Part shown: piece after piece, positions 17,904 through 25,722 of the stretch
Layout of the letters: the number at the start of each line of letters is the position of its first letter
How positions within the stretch are numbered: position 1 is the stretch's first letter
Source of the DNA: Streptomyces natalensis ATCC 27448
GTDB lineage: Bacteria > Actinomycetota > Actinomycetes > Streptomycetales > Streptomycetaceae
DNA: 64,000 nt
NCBI RefSeq assembly: GCF_000935125.1
Contig: NZ_JRKI01000061.1
Coordinates: forward strand, 62,001-126,000
Reading direction: 5' to 3'
Position numbers and translations under genes: made by a program
The notes under the pieces: model-generated
Told to the model about the DNA's origin: nothing
What the model saw: only the letters and a program-made list of their open reading frames with translations
Databases searched by the model: none

Positions 17904-19085
17904 TCACAGCCCCACGATCGCGTCCCACTCCTTCGCGTAGGCGATCCGTTCCCGGGGAGAGATGTCCCGCGCGATCGCCAGCCGCCGGCGCATCGCGTCG
18001 TCGGGGAAGACCAGCGGGTCCTCGGCAAGCGCGGCGCGGTCCTTGTCCTTGGAGGAGGCCAGGACGTCCCGCGCGGCCGGGACGGGGCAGACGTAGTTGA
18101 CCCAGGCGGCGAGGTCCGCGGCGACCTCCGGCTCGTAGTAGTAGTCGATCAGCCGCTCGGCGTTGCGCGTGTGGTCCGCGAGGTTGGGGATCATCATGCT
18201 CTCCGCCCACAGCTCGGCGCCCTCCTCGGGGACGACGAACTCGATGTCGGGGTTGTCCGCCTGGAGCTGGATGACGTCGCCGGAATAGGCCTGGGCGGCG
18301 AGCACGTCCCCGGAGTCGAGGTCCTTGATGTAGTCGTTGCCGGTGAAGCGCCGGATCTGGCCCTTGTGGACCTGGGCGCGGACCCGGTCGGTCATCCGGT
18401 GGAAGTCGTCGGCGGTCCAGCGGGTGATATCGACGCCGTCACCCTGCATCAGCAGTGCGAACGCCTCGTCCAGACCGGCCAGCAGCGTGACCCGGCCGCG
18501 CAGATCGTCCTTCCACAGATCGGAGGTGTGCCGTATCTCGCGGCCCAGCTTTCTGCGGTTGTAGGCGATGCCGGTGATCCCGGACTGCCAGGGCACCGAG
18601 TGTTTGCGGCCCGGGTCGAAGTGTGGGGTGCGCAGCAGCGGATCGAGGTTCTTGGCGACCTGCGGCTGGGCGGCGCGGTCCATCTCCTGGACCCAGCCCA
18701 GCCGGACGAAGCGTGCGCACATCCAGTCGCTGATGACGATCAGGTCGCGGCCGGTGCGCTGGTGGTTCATCAGCGCGGGGCTGATCTTCCCGAAGAATTC
18801 GTCGTTGTCGTTGATCTCCTCGTTGTAGGTGACGGAGATCCCGGTGCGGCGCCGGAAGGCGTCGAGGGTGGGCCGGCGTTGCTTGTCGTGGTCGTCGACG
18901 TCGATGTACAGCGGCCAGTTGGAGAAGACGACCGAGCGGTCCCGGGCCGAGCGGTCGGGTCCGGTGCGGTCCGCGGCCGTGACGTAGGCGGGCGGCACCC
19001 CGCATCCGGTGAGGGCGGCCAGCGCCCCGGCCGCTCCGATTCCGCCCACACCCCGTAGCAGCGCGCGCCGCGCAAGATCAGCCAT
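17904..19085 (-). CDS. second polyamine-binding lipoprotein (PotD-like)
   Basis: This 393-residue paralogue of the PotD at 11625-12872 shares VVFSNWPLYIDV, EINDNDEFFGKI, GRDLIVISDWMCAR, RRFTGNDYIKDLD and RLIDYYYEPEVAADLAAWVNYVCPV. Its N-terminus has a twin-arginine-like ARRALLRG and a lipobox LTGC at 25-28. It lies 159 bases after a second aldehyde dehydrogenase gene, with no ATPase or permease of its own. It probably delivers another polyamine to the PotABC at 8.5-11.5 kb, or acts with components elsewhere. Confidence 0.85.
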   Translation of the reverse strand: MADLARRALLRGVGGIGAAGALAALTGCGVPPAYVTAADRTGPDRSARDRSVVFSNWPLYIDVDDHDKQRRPTLDAFRRRTGISVTYNEEINDNDEFFGKISPALMNHQRTGRDLIVISDWMCARFVRLGWVQEMDRAAQPQVAKNLDPLLRTPHFDPGRKHSVPWQSGITGIAYNRRKLGREIRHTSDLWKDDLRGRVTLLAGLDEAFALLMQGDGVDITRWTADDFHRMTDRVRAQVHKGQIRRFTGNDYIKDLDSGDVLAAQAYSGDVIQLQADNPDIEFVVPEEGAELWAESMMIPNLADHTRNAERLIDYYYEPEVAADLAAWVNYVCPVPAARDVLASSKDKDRAALAEDPLVFPDDAMRRRLAIARDISPRERIAYAKEWDAIVGL

Positions 19086-19244
19086 GGCAGGCACTCTCAC
19101 GCGCCGCGGGCGGAGGCGGCAAGGGACAGAGCGTCCATTGCCGGGCCTCCGCCCGCGACGGTGTGTCGAGCGTTCCGTGCCCTCGACGTGGGGATCCCCC
19201 GGGTCGGCCGGTCAGGTCGCACCGGCCGGTGAGGTCGTGCGGTG

Positions 19245-20696
19245 TCAGTCCAGCGAGGTCATCACGTGCTTGATGCGGGTGTAGTCGTCGAAGCCGTAGG
19301 CCGAAAGGTCCTTGCCGTAGCCGGACTTCTTGAATCCGCCGTGCGGCATCTCGGCGACCAGCGGGATGTGGGTGTTGATCCACACGCAGCCGAAGTCGAG
19401 GCTCTTGGACATCCGCATGGCGCGGGCGTGGTCCTTGGTCCACACCGAGGACGCGAGCGCGTACTCGACGCCGTTGGCCCACTGCACGGCCTGCTTCTCG
19501 TCGGTGAAGGACTGGACGGTGATGACCGGCCCGAAGACCTCCTGCTGGACGATCTCGTCGTCCTGCTTGAGGCCGGAGACGACGGTCGGGGCGAAGAAGT
19601 AGCCCTTCTCGCCGACCTGTTCGCCACCCGCCTCGATCTTGGCGTGGGCGGGCAGCCGCTCGATGAAGCCCTTGACCTGCTTGAGCTGGTTGGCGTTGTT
19701 CAGCGGGCCGTAGAGCACGTCCTCGTCGTCGACCGCACCGGTCTTGGTCTCCGAGGCGGCCTTGGCCAGCGCGGCGACGAACTCGTCGTGGATGGAGTCC
19801 TGGACGAGCACCCGGGTCGCGGCCGTACAGTCCTGGCCGGCGTTGAAGTAACCGGCGACCGCGATGTCCTCGACGGCCTTGGCGATGTCGGTGTCCTCGA
19901 AGACGACGACCGGGGCCTTGCCGCCCAGCTCCAGGTGGACGCGCTTGAGGTCCTTGGACGCGGACTCGGCGACCTGCATACCGGCGCGCACCGAGCCGGT
20001 GATGGAGGCCATCGCCGGGACGTCGTGCTCGACCATCAGACGGCCGGTCTCACGGTCACCGCAGATGACGTTGAAGACGCCGCGCGGGTGGCCGAGCTCG
20101 TCCAGCACGCTGCCGATGATGTCGCCGATCAGCACCGTCGAGGCGGGGGTGGTGTCGGAGGGCTTGATGACGACGGTGTTGCCCGCCGCCATCGCCGGGG
20201 CGAACTTCCACACGGCCATCATCATCGGGTAGTTCCACGGCGCCACCTGGGCGCAGACGCCGACCGGCTCGCGGCGGATGATGGAGGTGAAGCCGTCCAT
20301 GTACTCGCCGGCCGAGCGGCCCTCCAGCATCCGCGCGGCACCCGCGAAGAAGCGGATCTGGTCCACCATCGGCGGGATTTCCTCGGAGCGTACGAGCGCG
20401 ATCGGCTTGCCGCAGTTCTCGGACTCGGCGGCGATCAGTTCCTCCGCCCGCTCCTCGAAACGGTCGGCGATCTTGAGCAGTACCTTCTGGCGCTCGGCCG
20501 GGATGAGGTCACGCCAGACGGGGAAGGCGGCCTCGGCGGCGGCCATGGCCGCGTCGACGTCGGCGGCGGCCGAGAGAGGGGCAGTGGCGTATGCCTCACC
20601 CGTCGCCGGGTTGACCACATCCGTGGTCCGCCCGTCGGCGGCGTCCCGGAACTCCCCGTCGATGTAGTTGCGCAGACGACGCAGTGCGGTGGTCAC
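19245..20696 (-). CDS. gamma-aminobutyraldehyde dehydrogenase
   Basis: This 483-residue aldehyde dehydrogenase has APWNYPMMMAVWK, the Glu in LELGGKAP near residue 256 and Cys290 in NAGQDCTAATR. It closely resembles the dehydrogenase at 13046-14563 and fits the PatD-type group acting on 4-aminobutyraldehyde or its gamma-glutamyl form. It is transcribed away from an Lrp-type regulator gene across a 189-base gap with a clear operator-like inverted repeat. This suggests that it is induced with the divergent aminotransferase. Confidence 0.88.
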   Translation of the reverse strand: MTTALRRLRNYIDGEFRDAADGRTTDVVNPATGEAYATAPLSAAADVDAAMAAAEAAFPVWRDLIPAERQKVLLKIADRFEERAEELIAAESENCGKPIALVRSEEIPPMVDQIRFFAGAARMLEGRSAGEYMDGFTSIIRREPVGVCAQVAPWNYPMMMAVWKFAPAMAAGNTVVIKPSDTTPASTVLIGDIIGSVLDELGHPRGVFNVICGDRETGRLMVEHDVPAMASITGSVRAGMQVAESASKDLKRVHLELGGKAPVVVFEDTDIAKAVEDIAVAGYFNAGQDCTAATRVLVQDSIHDEFVAALAKAASETKTGAVDDEDVLYGPLNNANQLKQVKGFIERLPAHAKIEAGGEQVGEKGYFFAPTVVSGLKQDDEIVQQEVFGPVITVQSFTDEKQAVQWANGVEYALASSVWTKDHARAMRMSKSLDFGCVWINTHIPLVAEMPHGGFKKSGYGKDLSAYGFDDYTRIKHVMTSLD

Positions 20697-20808
20697 TGTG
20701 CGCCCCCTTCAGTCAGATGTCCGGTAGTTGGCTCCACCTGTCCGGTGGTGTGGGACCACCCTAGCCGCGGCACCGACGTTTTCAACACACCCGCCACTCG
20801 GAAACAAC

Positions 20809-20846
20809 GAAATCAGTGAAATTTAGATCACTACACGACTGATTTC
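20809..20846. promoter_or_regulatory. operator-like inverted repeat in the divergent Lrp/dehydrogenase promoter
   Basis: GAAATCAGT (20809-20817) and ACTGATTTC (20838-20846) are perfect reverse complements, 20 bases apart. A nested AGTGA/TCACT pair lies inside. The block is AT-rich in a very GC-rich chromosome and sits between the Lrp gene (GTG at 20886) and the aldehyde dehydrogenase gene (start 20696). Lrp/AsnC proteins usually bind such sites next to their own gene. Confidence 0.65.
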
Positions 20847-20885
20847 ATCGATTCGGGGTTGCGCGACGGACGAGGAGGGTGCACA

Positions 20886-21368
20886 GTGAGGGACGTGGCC
20901 ACTCGTGACAGAAACGGCACTTCGTCGATCGACTCCGTCTCCCTGGCGATCATCGAGCAGCTCCAGGAGGACGGGCGCCGTCCGTACGCCGCGATCGGCA
21001 AGGCCGTGGGCCTGTCGGAGGCGGCCGTACGCCAGCGCGTACAGAAACTGCTCGACCAAGGCGTGATGCAGATCGTCGCGGTCACCGACCCCCTCACGGT
21101 CGGTTTCCGTCGGCAGGCAATGGTCGGCATCAACGTCGAGGGTGACCTCGATCCCGTGGCCGACGCCCTGACGACCATGGAAGAAGTCGAGTACGTCGTC
21201 ATGACGGCAGGCTCCTTCGATCTCCTCATCGAGATCGTCTGCGAGGACGACGACCACCTCCTGGAAATGATCAACAAGCGGATCCGCACGCTTCCCGGCG
21301 TTCGATCCACCGAGAGCTTCGTGTACCTCAAGCTCCGGAAGCAGACCTACACCTGGGGAACGAGATAG
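20886..21368 (+). CDS. Lrp/AsnC family transcriptional regulator
   Basis: This 160-residue regulator has an N-terminal winged helix-turn-helix (SLAIIEQLQEDGRRPYAAIGKAVGLSEAA...) and a C-terminal RAM ligand-binding domain. A GTG start at 20886 was chosen because GAGGAGG lies seven bases upstream. It is two bases from the aminotransferase gene, so the two should be one operon, and it is divergent from the dehydrogenase/potD2 pair. The context points to control of polyamine or GABA use. From memory, an Lrp-type regulator in this setting of S. coelicolor has been linked to polyamine metabolism. Confidence 0.88.
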   Translation: MRDVATRDRNGTSSIDSVSLAIIEQLQEDGRRPYAAIGKAVGLSEAAVRQRVQKLLDQGVMQIVAVTDPLTVGFRRQAMVGINVEGDLDPVADALTTMEEVEYVVMTAGSFDLLIEIVCEDDDHLLEMINKRIRTLPGVRSTESFVYLKLRKQTYTWGTR

Positions 21369-21370
21369 CT

Positions 21371-22732
21371 ATGAGCCGCGACCTCTCCAAGACGGCATAC
21401 GACCACCTGTGGATGCACTTCACCCGCATGTCGTCGTACGAGAACGCCCCCGTGCCCACGATCGTGCGCGGTGAGGGCACCAACATCTACGACGACAAGG
21501 GCAAGCGCTACATCGACGGCCTCGCCGGCCTCTTTGTGGTCAACGCCGGCCACGGCCGGGTCGAGCTCGCCGAGACCGCCTACAAGCAGGCGCAGGAGCT
21601 CGCCTTCTTCCCCGTGTGGTCCTACGCCCACCCCAAGGCCGTGGAGCTCGCCGAGCGCCTGGCCAACGAGGCCCCGGGCGACCTCAACAAGGTCTTCTTC
21701 ACCACCGGTGGCGGCGAGGCCGTCGAGACCGCCTGGAAGCTGGCCAAGCAGTACTTCAAGCTCACCGGCAAGCCGATGAAGCACAAGGTGATATCCCGCG
21801 CGGTGGCCTACCACGGCACCCCGCAGGGCGCCCTGTCGATCACCGGTCTGCCCGCCCTGAAGGCCCCCTTCGAGCCGCTGGTCCCCGGCGCGCACAAGGT
21901 GCCGAACACCAACATCTACCGTGCGCCGATCCACGGCGACGACCCCGAGGCCTTCGGCCGCTGGGCCGCCGACCAGATCGAGCAGCAGATCCTCTTCGAG
22001 GGCCCCGAGACCGTCGCCGCGGTCTTCCTCGAGCCGGTGCAGAACGCCGGTGGCTGCTTCCCGCCGCCGCCCGGCTACTTCCAGCGGGTCCGCGAGATCT
22101 GTGACCAGTACGACGTGCTGCTCGTCTCCGACGAGGTCATCTGCGCCTTCGGCCGTCTGGGCACGACCTTCGCCTGTGACAAGTTCGGCTACGTGCCGGA
22201 CATGATCACCTGCGCCAAGGGCATGACCTCGGGCTACTCCCCGATCGGTGCCTGCATCGTCTCCGACCGCCTGGCCGAGCCGTTCTACAAGGGCGACAAC
22301 ACCTTCCTGCACGGCTACACCTTCGGTGGCCACCCGGTCTCCGCGGCCGTCGGTGTCGCCAACCTCGACATCTTCGAGCGTGAGGGCCTCAACCAGCACG
22401 TCCTCGACAACGAGGGCAACTTCCTGAGCACCCTCCAGAAGCTGCACGACCTGCCGATCGTCGGCGACGTCCGCGGCAACGGCTTCTTCTACGGCATCGA
22501 GCTCGTCAAGGACAAGGCCACCAAGGAGTCCTTCAACGACGAGGAGACCGAGCGCGTCCTGTACGGCTTCCTGTCGAAGGCGCTGTACGACGCCGGCCTC
22601 TACTGCCGCGCCGACGACCGTGGCGACCCGGTCATCCAGCTCGCCCCGCCGCTGATCGCCGACCAGCCGGTCTTCGACGAGATCGAGCAGATCCTGCGCG
22701 GCGTCCTCACCGAGGCGTGGTCCAAGCTCTGA
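21371..22732 (+). CDS. class III omega-aminotransferase (putrescine/polyamine type)
   Basis: This 453-residue PLP aminotransferase shows FFTTGGGEAVETAWKLAK, SDEVICAFGRLG and the PLP lysine Lys283 in TCAKGMTSGY. It belongs to the omega-amino acid:pyruvate/putrescine group rather than to true GabT, because its motifs differ from those of the gabT product. It would transaminate putrescine, a gamma-glutamylpolyamine or GABA, giving the aldehyde used by the adjacent dehydrogenase. A tandem repeat array starts in its last codons. Confidence 0.85.
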   Translation: MSRDLSKTAYDHLWMHFTRMSSYENAPVPTIVRGEGTNIYDDKGKRYIDGLAGLFVVNAGHGRVELAETAYKQAQELAFFPVWSYAHPKAVELAERLANEAPGDLNKVFFTTGGGEAVETAWKLAKQYFKLTGKPMKHKVISRAVAYHGTPQGALSITGLPALKAPFEPLVPGAHKVPNTNIYRAPIHGDDPEAFGRWAADQIEQQILFEGPETVAAVFLEPVQNAGGCFPPPPGYFQRVREICDQYDVLLVSDEVICAFGRLGTTFACDKFGYVPDMITCAKGMTSGYSPIGACIVSDRLAEPFYKGDNTFLHGYTFGGHPVSAAVGVANLDIFEREGLNQHVLDNEGNFLSTLQKLHDLPIVGDVRGNGFFYGIELVKDKATKESFNDEETERVLYGFLSKALYDAGLYCRADDRGDPVIQLAPPLIADQPVFDEIEQILRGVLTEAWSKL

Positions 22733-22797
22733 TCACTCGGCTCTGATCACTGGCCTCTGATCACTGGGGCTGTGATCACCGTGCTGTGACCACTGGG
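22727..22797 (+). repeat. tandem repeat with TGATCA at the aminotransferase 3' end
   Basis: Five units of 14-15 bases (beginning CTCTGATCACT or CTGTGATCACC) start at 22727, 22741, 22755, 22770 and 22784. The first unit contains the stop codon of the aminotransferase gene, and the later units diverge. Confidence 0.8.
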
Positions 22798-23073
22798 TTC
22801 CGGTCACCGCGTCACGTGAGGTGCCGCTTGCGGTCCTTCACCGAGCGCCGCGTCGTCTGGTACGGCACCGCACGCAAGCGAGTCCGCACAACTGAAAATC
22901 CAACGGCTCAGATTCACTCATTTTCAGCTATAGGAGTGAATCTGAGCCGTTCTCCGTGCCGAGCGCCGAATACCGGGGGTCACCAGTACTTACCGTGCCA
23001 GTGACCGATACCCTCCATGTTCGTTCACCCGGTTGGGGGAACGAATGGACGCGAACTAGCAAGAGGTGCGCAG
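22733..23073. other. intergenic region with repeats and inverted repeats
   Basis: This 341-base gap holds the TGATCA tandem array (to 22797), then about 90 bases of unremarkable sequence, then an unusually AT-rich block (22890-22955) with two overlapping inverted repeats, and finally the leader of the ABC gene (AAGAGG before ATG 23074). No gene was found in it. Confidence 0.6.
22892..22951. promoter_or_regulatory. two overlapping, mutually exclusive inverted repeats
   Basis: A perfect 18-bp stem joins 22902-22919 to 22934-22951 with a 14-base loop. A second repeat, CTGAAAAT (22892-22899) and ATTTTCAG (22920-22927), uses the loop of the first, so both cannot form at once. The block is far poorer in GC than the chromosome. 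It could be a terminator of the aminotransferase gene, an attenuator of the ABC gene or a protein-binding site. Confidence 0.6.
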
Positions 23074-23814
23074 ATGGTGGCCCCGCCTGACAACGACGTG
23101 CTCTGGGCCCGCGGCCTGCACCACATGCACGGCAGCACCCCGGCCCTCACCGCTGTCTCGCTCGGCGTCCGCGAAGGCGAGATCCTCGCCGTCACCGGTC
23201 CGCGCGGCAGCGGCAAGACCACCCTCCTCAAATGCCTCTCCGGTCAGCTCGCACCGACCGAGGGCGAGGTCTGGTTCAACAGCTCACCCGTCCACACCCT
23301 CTCCTCCCCCAGCCGCGAACGGCTGCGTCTGGACCGGTTCGGCTGGATCGACCCCGAACCGCATCTCGTTCCCGAACTCACCGCCTGGGAGAACGCCGCC
23401 CTCCCGCTCCTGCTGCGCGGCGCCGGCCACCGCAGCGCCAAGCACACCGCCATGGAGTGGCTCGACCGCCTTGACGTCGGCGCGTGCGCCCGCCGCCGCC
23501 CCGCCCGGCTCGACCAGTCCCAGCGCCAGCGCATCGCCGTCGCCCGCGCCCTCGCCGCCGAACCCCGGGTCCTCTTCGCCGACGAGCCGACCGCCCCGCT
23601 GCACAGCGCCGACGGCATCCAGGTCCTGCGCACCCTGACGGCCGCAGCCCGCTCACACCAGATCACCGTGCTCCTGGCCACCCTCGCCCCCGAGGTGGCC
23701 GCTCTCGCCGACCGCAGCATCGCCCTGCTCGACGGCCGCCGCACGGGCGCCGTGACCGGCCCCGACGGTTCCTCCGACGCGGAAAGCAGGGCAGCGTGCT
23801 CGCTCTCCGTCTAG
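23074..23814 (+). CDS. ABC transporter ATP-binding protein with degenerate signature
   Basis: This 246-residue ABC ATPase has Walker A GPRGSGKTT and Walker B VLFADEPTAPL of the MacB/LolD-like group. The usual LSGGQ signature is replaced by LDQSQ just before RQRIAVARALAAEP. The ATG at 23074 follows AAGAGG. It overlaps the next gene, a membrane protein, by 19 bases, so they form a pair. The substrate is unknown; the degenerate signature may mean weak ATP turnover or a non-transport role. Confidence 0.78.
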   Translation: MVAPPDNDVLWARGLHHMHGSTPALTAVSLGVREGEILAVTGPRGSGKTTLLKCLSGQLAPTEGEVWFNSSPVHTLSSPSRERLRLDRFGWIDPEPHLVPELTAWENAALPLLLRGAGHRSAKHTAMEWLDRLDVGACARRRPARLDQSQRQRIAVARALAAEPRVLFADEPTAPLHSADGIQVLRTLTAAARSHQITVLLATLAPEVAALADRSIALLDGRRTGAVTGPDGSSDAESRAACSLSV

Positions 23815-24974
23815 CCCGCGGCTCTCACCCCCTCGTTCTGCTGCGCCGCCTCTTCGTCACCGCGGCGGCCGCCGGCACCGGCTTTCTCCTGCTCTCCACC
23901 GTCGGCCATGCCGCCGCCCATCCAGGCTCGGAGGGCGATTCACTGGTCCGGCTGCTGTGGTGTGCCGCCCCGCTCGCCGCCACCGCCCAGCTCGCGGCCT
24001 CCGTCGCCCGTACGGACCCCGCCGCCCGTCTCCACCGCGGCATGGCCGCCGCCGGCCTGGGCCCCCTCCGGCTGGCCTTGCTCGCCGGGACCTCCACCGC
24101 GCTGTCCGGTCTGTTCGGCGTCCTCCTCTCCCTGTTCGTCTTCCTCCGCCTGCGCGGTGACCTCGGCGGCTCCCCGTCCCCGGCCGCCGGGAAGGCCGGC
24201 ATCGACGCCGACCTGCTGGGCACCGGCCATCCCCTTCCCCTCGTCGGCGCCCTGATGCTGCTGTCGGCCGTCCCGCTGACCGCCGCCGCCACGACCGCCG
24301 TGGCCCTGCGCCCGCGCAGCGCCGACACCGCCCCCGCCCCCGAGGCCCCCGCCGAGGCGGCCAACCCCTCCGGCCTCCCCTGGGGCATGGCCCTGACGGC
24401 CGCGGGCCTGGCCGTCGAGGCGTACGCCAGCCGCGGCACCGTCACCTCCGCCGGACTGCTGCCGCTGCCCGGCCGGCTGGTGGGCAGCCCCCCTGGCGTC
24501 CTGGGCGGCTGGACCCTGTCCGCCCTCGGCCTCGTCCTGGCCGGCCCCGGCCTGGTGCACCTGTGCGGCCGCCTCCTGTGCACAGGGCGCCCCGGCGCGC
24601 TGCGACTGTTGTCCGGGCGCGTGCTCCAGCAGGAGTCACGCCGCCTCGGACGCCCTCTCGGCGTCCTGTGCGCGGTCGCCTCCGCCACCTATGCGGCGGT
24701 CACGGTGTACGAGACCGCTCCCGTCCGTCCGTACGGCCCGCTCACCGCCATCGGCGCCGCCGTCGTCCTGGCCTCCGTCACCGCCTGCGCACTGACCGCC
24801 GCACTCGAATCCCGCTCGGCCCGCGCCCACACCACGGCCGCCCTGCGCCGCCTCGGCGCGACCTCCTCCGCCCTGCGCCGCACCGCGGCACTGCGCGCCC
24901 TGGCCGTTGCCCTGGTGCTGGGCCCACTGACCTGGGCCGTCGCGGAAATGGCCACGCTTCCTCTGGTCCACTGA
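23796..24974 (+). CDS. multi-pass membrane protein, likely partner permease of the ABC ATPase
   Basis: This 392-residue protein starts at GTG 23796 (19-base overlap with the ATPase gene) and has about eight hydrophobic segments separated by Arg/Pro-rich loops. I see no clear FtsX or MacB domain, so the permease role rests on the gene pairing and membrane layout. A region near residues 150-190 is Pro/Ala-rich. A degenerate tandem repeat begins in its last codons (24956) and continues past the stop. Confidence 0.65.
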   Translation: MLALRLARGSHPLVLLRRLFVTAAAAGTGFLLLSTVGHAAAHPGSEGDSLVRLLWCAAPLAATAQLAASVARTDPAARLHRGMAAAGLGPLRLALLAGTSTALSGLFGVLLSLFVFLRLRGDLGGSPSPAAGKAGIDADLLGTGHPLPLVGALMLLSAVPLTAAATTAVALRPRSADTAPAPEAPAEAANPSGLPWGMALTAAGLAVEAYASRGTVTSAGLLPLPGRLVGSPPGVLGGWTLSALGLVLAGPGLVHLCGRLLCTGRPGALRLLSGRVLQQESRRLGRPLGVLCAVASATYAAVTVYETAPVRPYGPLTAIGAAVVLASVTACALTAALESRSARAHTTAALRRLGATSSALRRTAALRALAVALVLGPLTWAVAEMATLPLVH

Positions 24975-25063
24975 ATCCTCTGGGCCACTGCTTCCTCTGG
25001 AGCTGGAGCGCCAATTCCTTTGGCGCACGATTCCGTTGGCGTACCCATTCCGTTGGCGCACTG
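24956..25063 (+). repeat. degenerate 16-18 base tandem repeat across a stop codon
   Basis: About six related units start at 24956, 24974, 24991, 25014, 25030 and 25047. They drift from CTTCCTCTGGTCCACTG to ATTCCGTTGGCGCACTG. The first unit lies in the last codons of the membrane protein gene. It is a different sequence from the arrays at 15371 and 22727. Confidence 0.7.
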
Positions 25064-25184
25064 AGAGCCGGGGGGGCACGGGGACCCATCGCGGCCAGGG
25101 CCGAGGCCGGAGCCGAAGCCGCGATCTCCGACACCACACCGGTACGCGAACGGACGGAGAGAAGGGCAGCAGCTCATCGGTCCC

Positions 25185-25601
25185 TCAGCGGGCCAGGGCG
25201 GTGACCTCCACCTCTATTCGCCAGTCGGGCTGGGCCAGCGACGACACTTCCAGCAGGGTGTCGGCCGGATAGGGCTCGGAGAGGAACTCGCCTCGCAGAG
25301 TGAGGACATGCTCGAGGTCGGCGGCCATGTCCGTGACAAAAATCCCCACCTTCACCACATCGGCGAAGGAAGCTCCGGCCGCGGCGAGGACCCTCCCGAC
25401 GTTGGCGAACGCCTGCCGCCCCTGCGTGAGGAAGTCGTCCGATACGGTCCGCCCCCGCTCGTCGATGCCCGCCTGCCCCGAGACATGGAGCAGACCGCCC
25501 GCCCTGATCGCCTGCGAGATCTTGTAGGGCTCGTACCAGTCCGGCGTGGTCGCGATCCGCTCGATCCCCCGCGCACCACCCGTCGTTGCCACCGCATTCA
25601 T
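25185..25601 (-). CDS. RidA/YjgF family protein lacking the catalytic arginine
   Basis: This 138-residue RidA-like protein has SGQAGIDERG, FANVGRVLAAAGASFADVVKVGIFVTDM and IEVEVTALA. Classic RidA enzymes deaminate reactive enamines or imines using an Arg in a PAR motif. Here the motif reads PADTLLEV, with Asp at the Arg place, so it is probably not a standard enamine deaminase and belongs to one of the arginine-less Rid subgroups. It is divergent from a MarR gene across 121 bases with an operator-like palindrome. Confidence 0.82.
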   Translation of the reverse strand: MNAVATTGGARGIERIATTPDWYEPYKISQAIRAGGLLHVSGQAGIDERGRTVSDDFLTQGRQAFANVGRVLAAAGASFADVVKVGIFVTDMAADLEHVLTLRGEFLSEPYPADTLLEVSSLAQPDWRIEVEVTALAR

Positions 25602-25642
25602 CGACACAGCACCCCCGTAGTTCCATGCACCTGCATTTCTTG

Positions 25643-25658
25643 CTTGTGCATACATAAG
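25643..25658. promoter_or_regulatory. MarR-type palindrome between the ridA-like and marR genes
   Basis: CTTGTGCATACATAAG is a near-perfect palindrome (one mismatch between arms) in an AT-rich patch of the divergent promoter region. MarR proteins typically bind 16-20 base palindromes at their own divergent promoter, so it is the likely site of the adjacent MarR. Confidence 0.55.
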
Positions 25659-25722
25659 TTTCCGCTGCATGTAAGCTGGTGTCAAGACCCTGGCGGGAAC
25701 AGGCGGAAGAAGGCAGAAGGCC

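Noticed and set aside
22892..22951. AT-rich inverted repeat as an insertion-sequence end
   Set aside because: No transposase and no matching partner copy in the window; it fits better as a regulatory or terminator structure.
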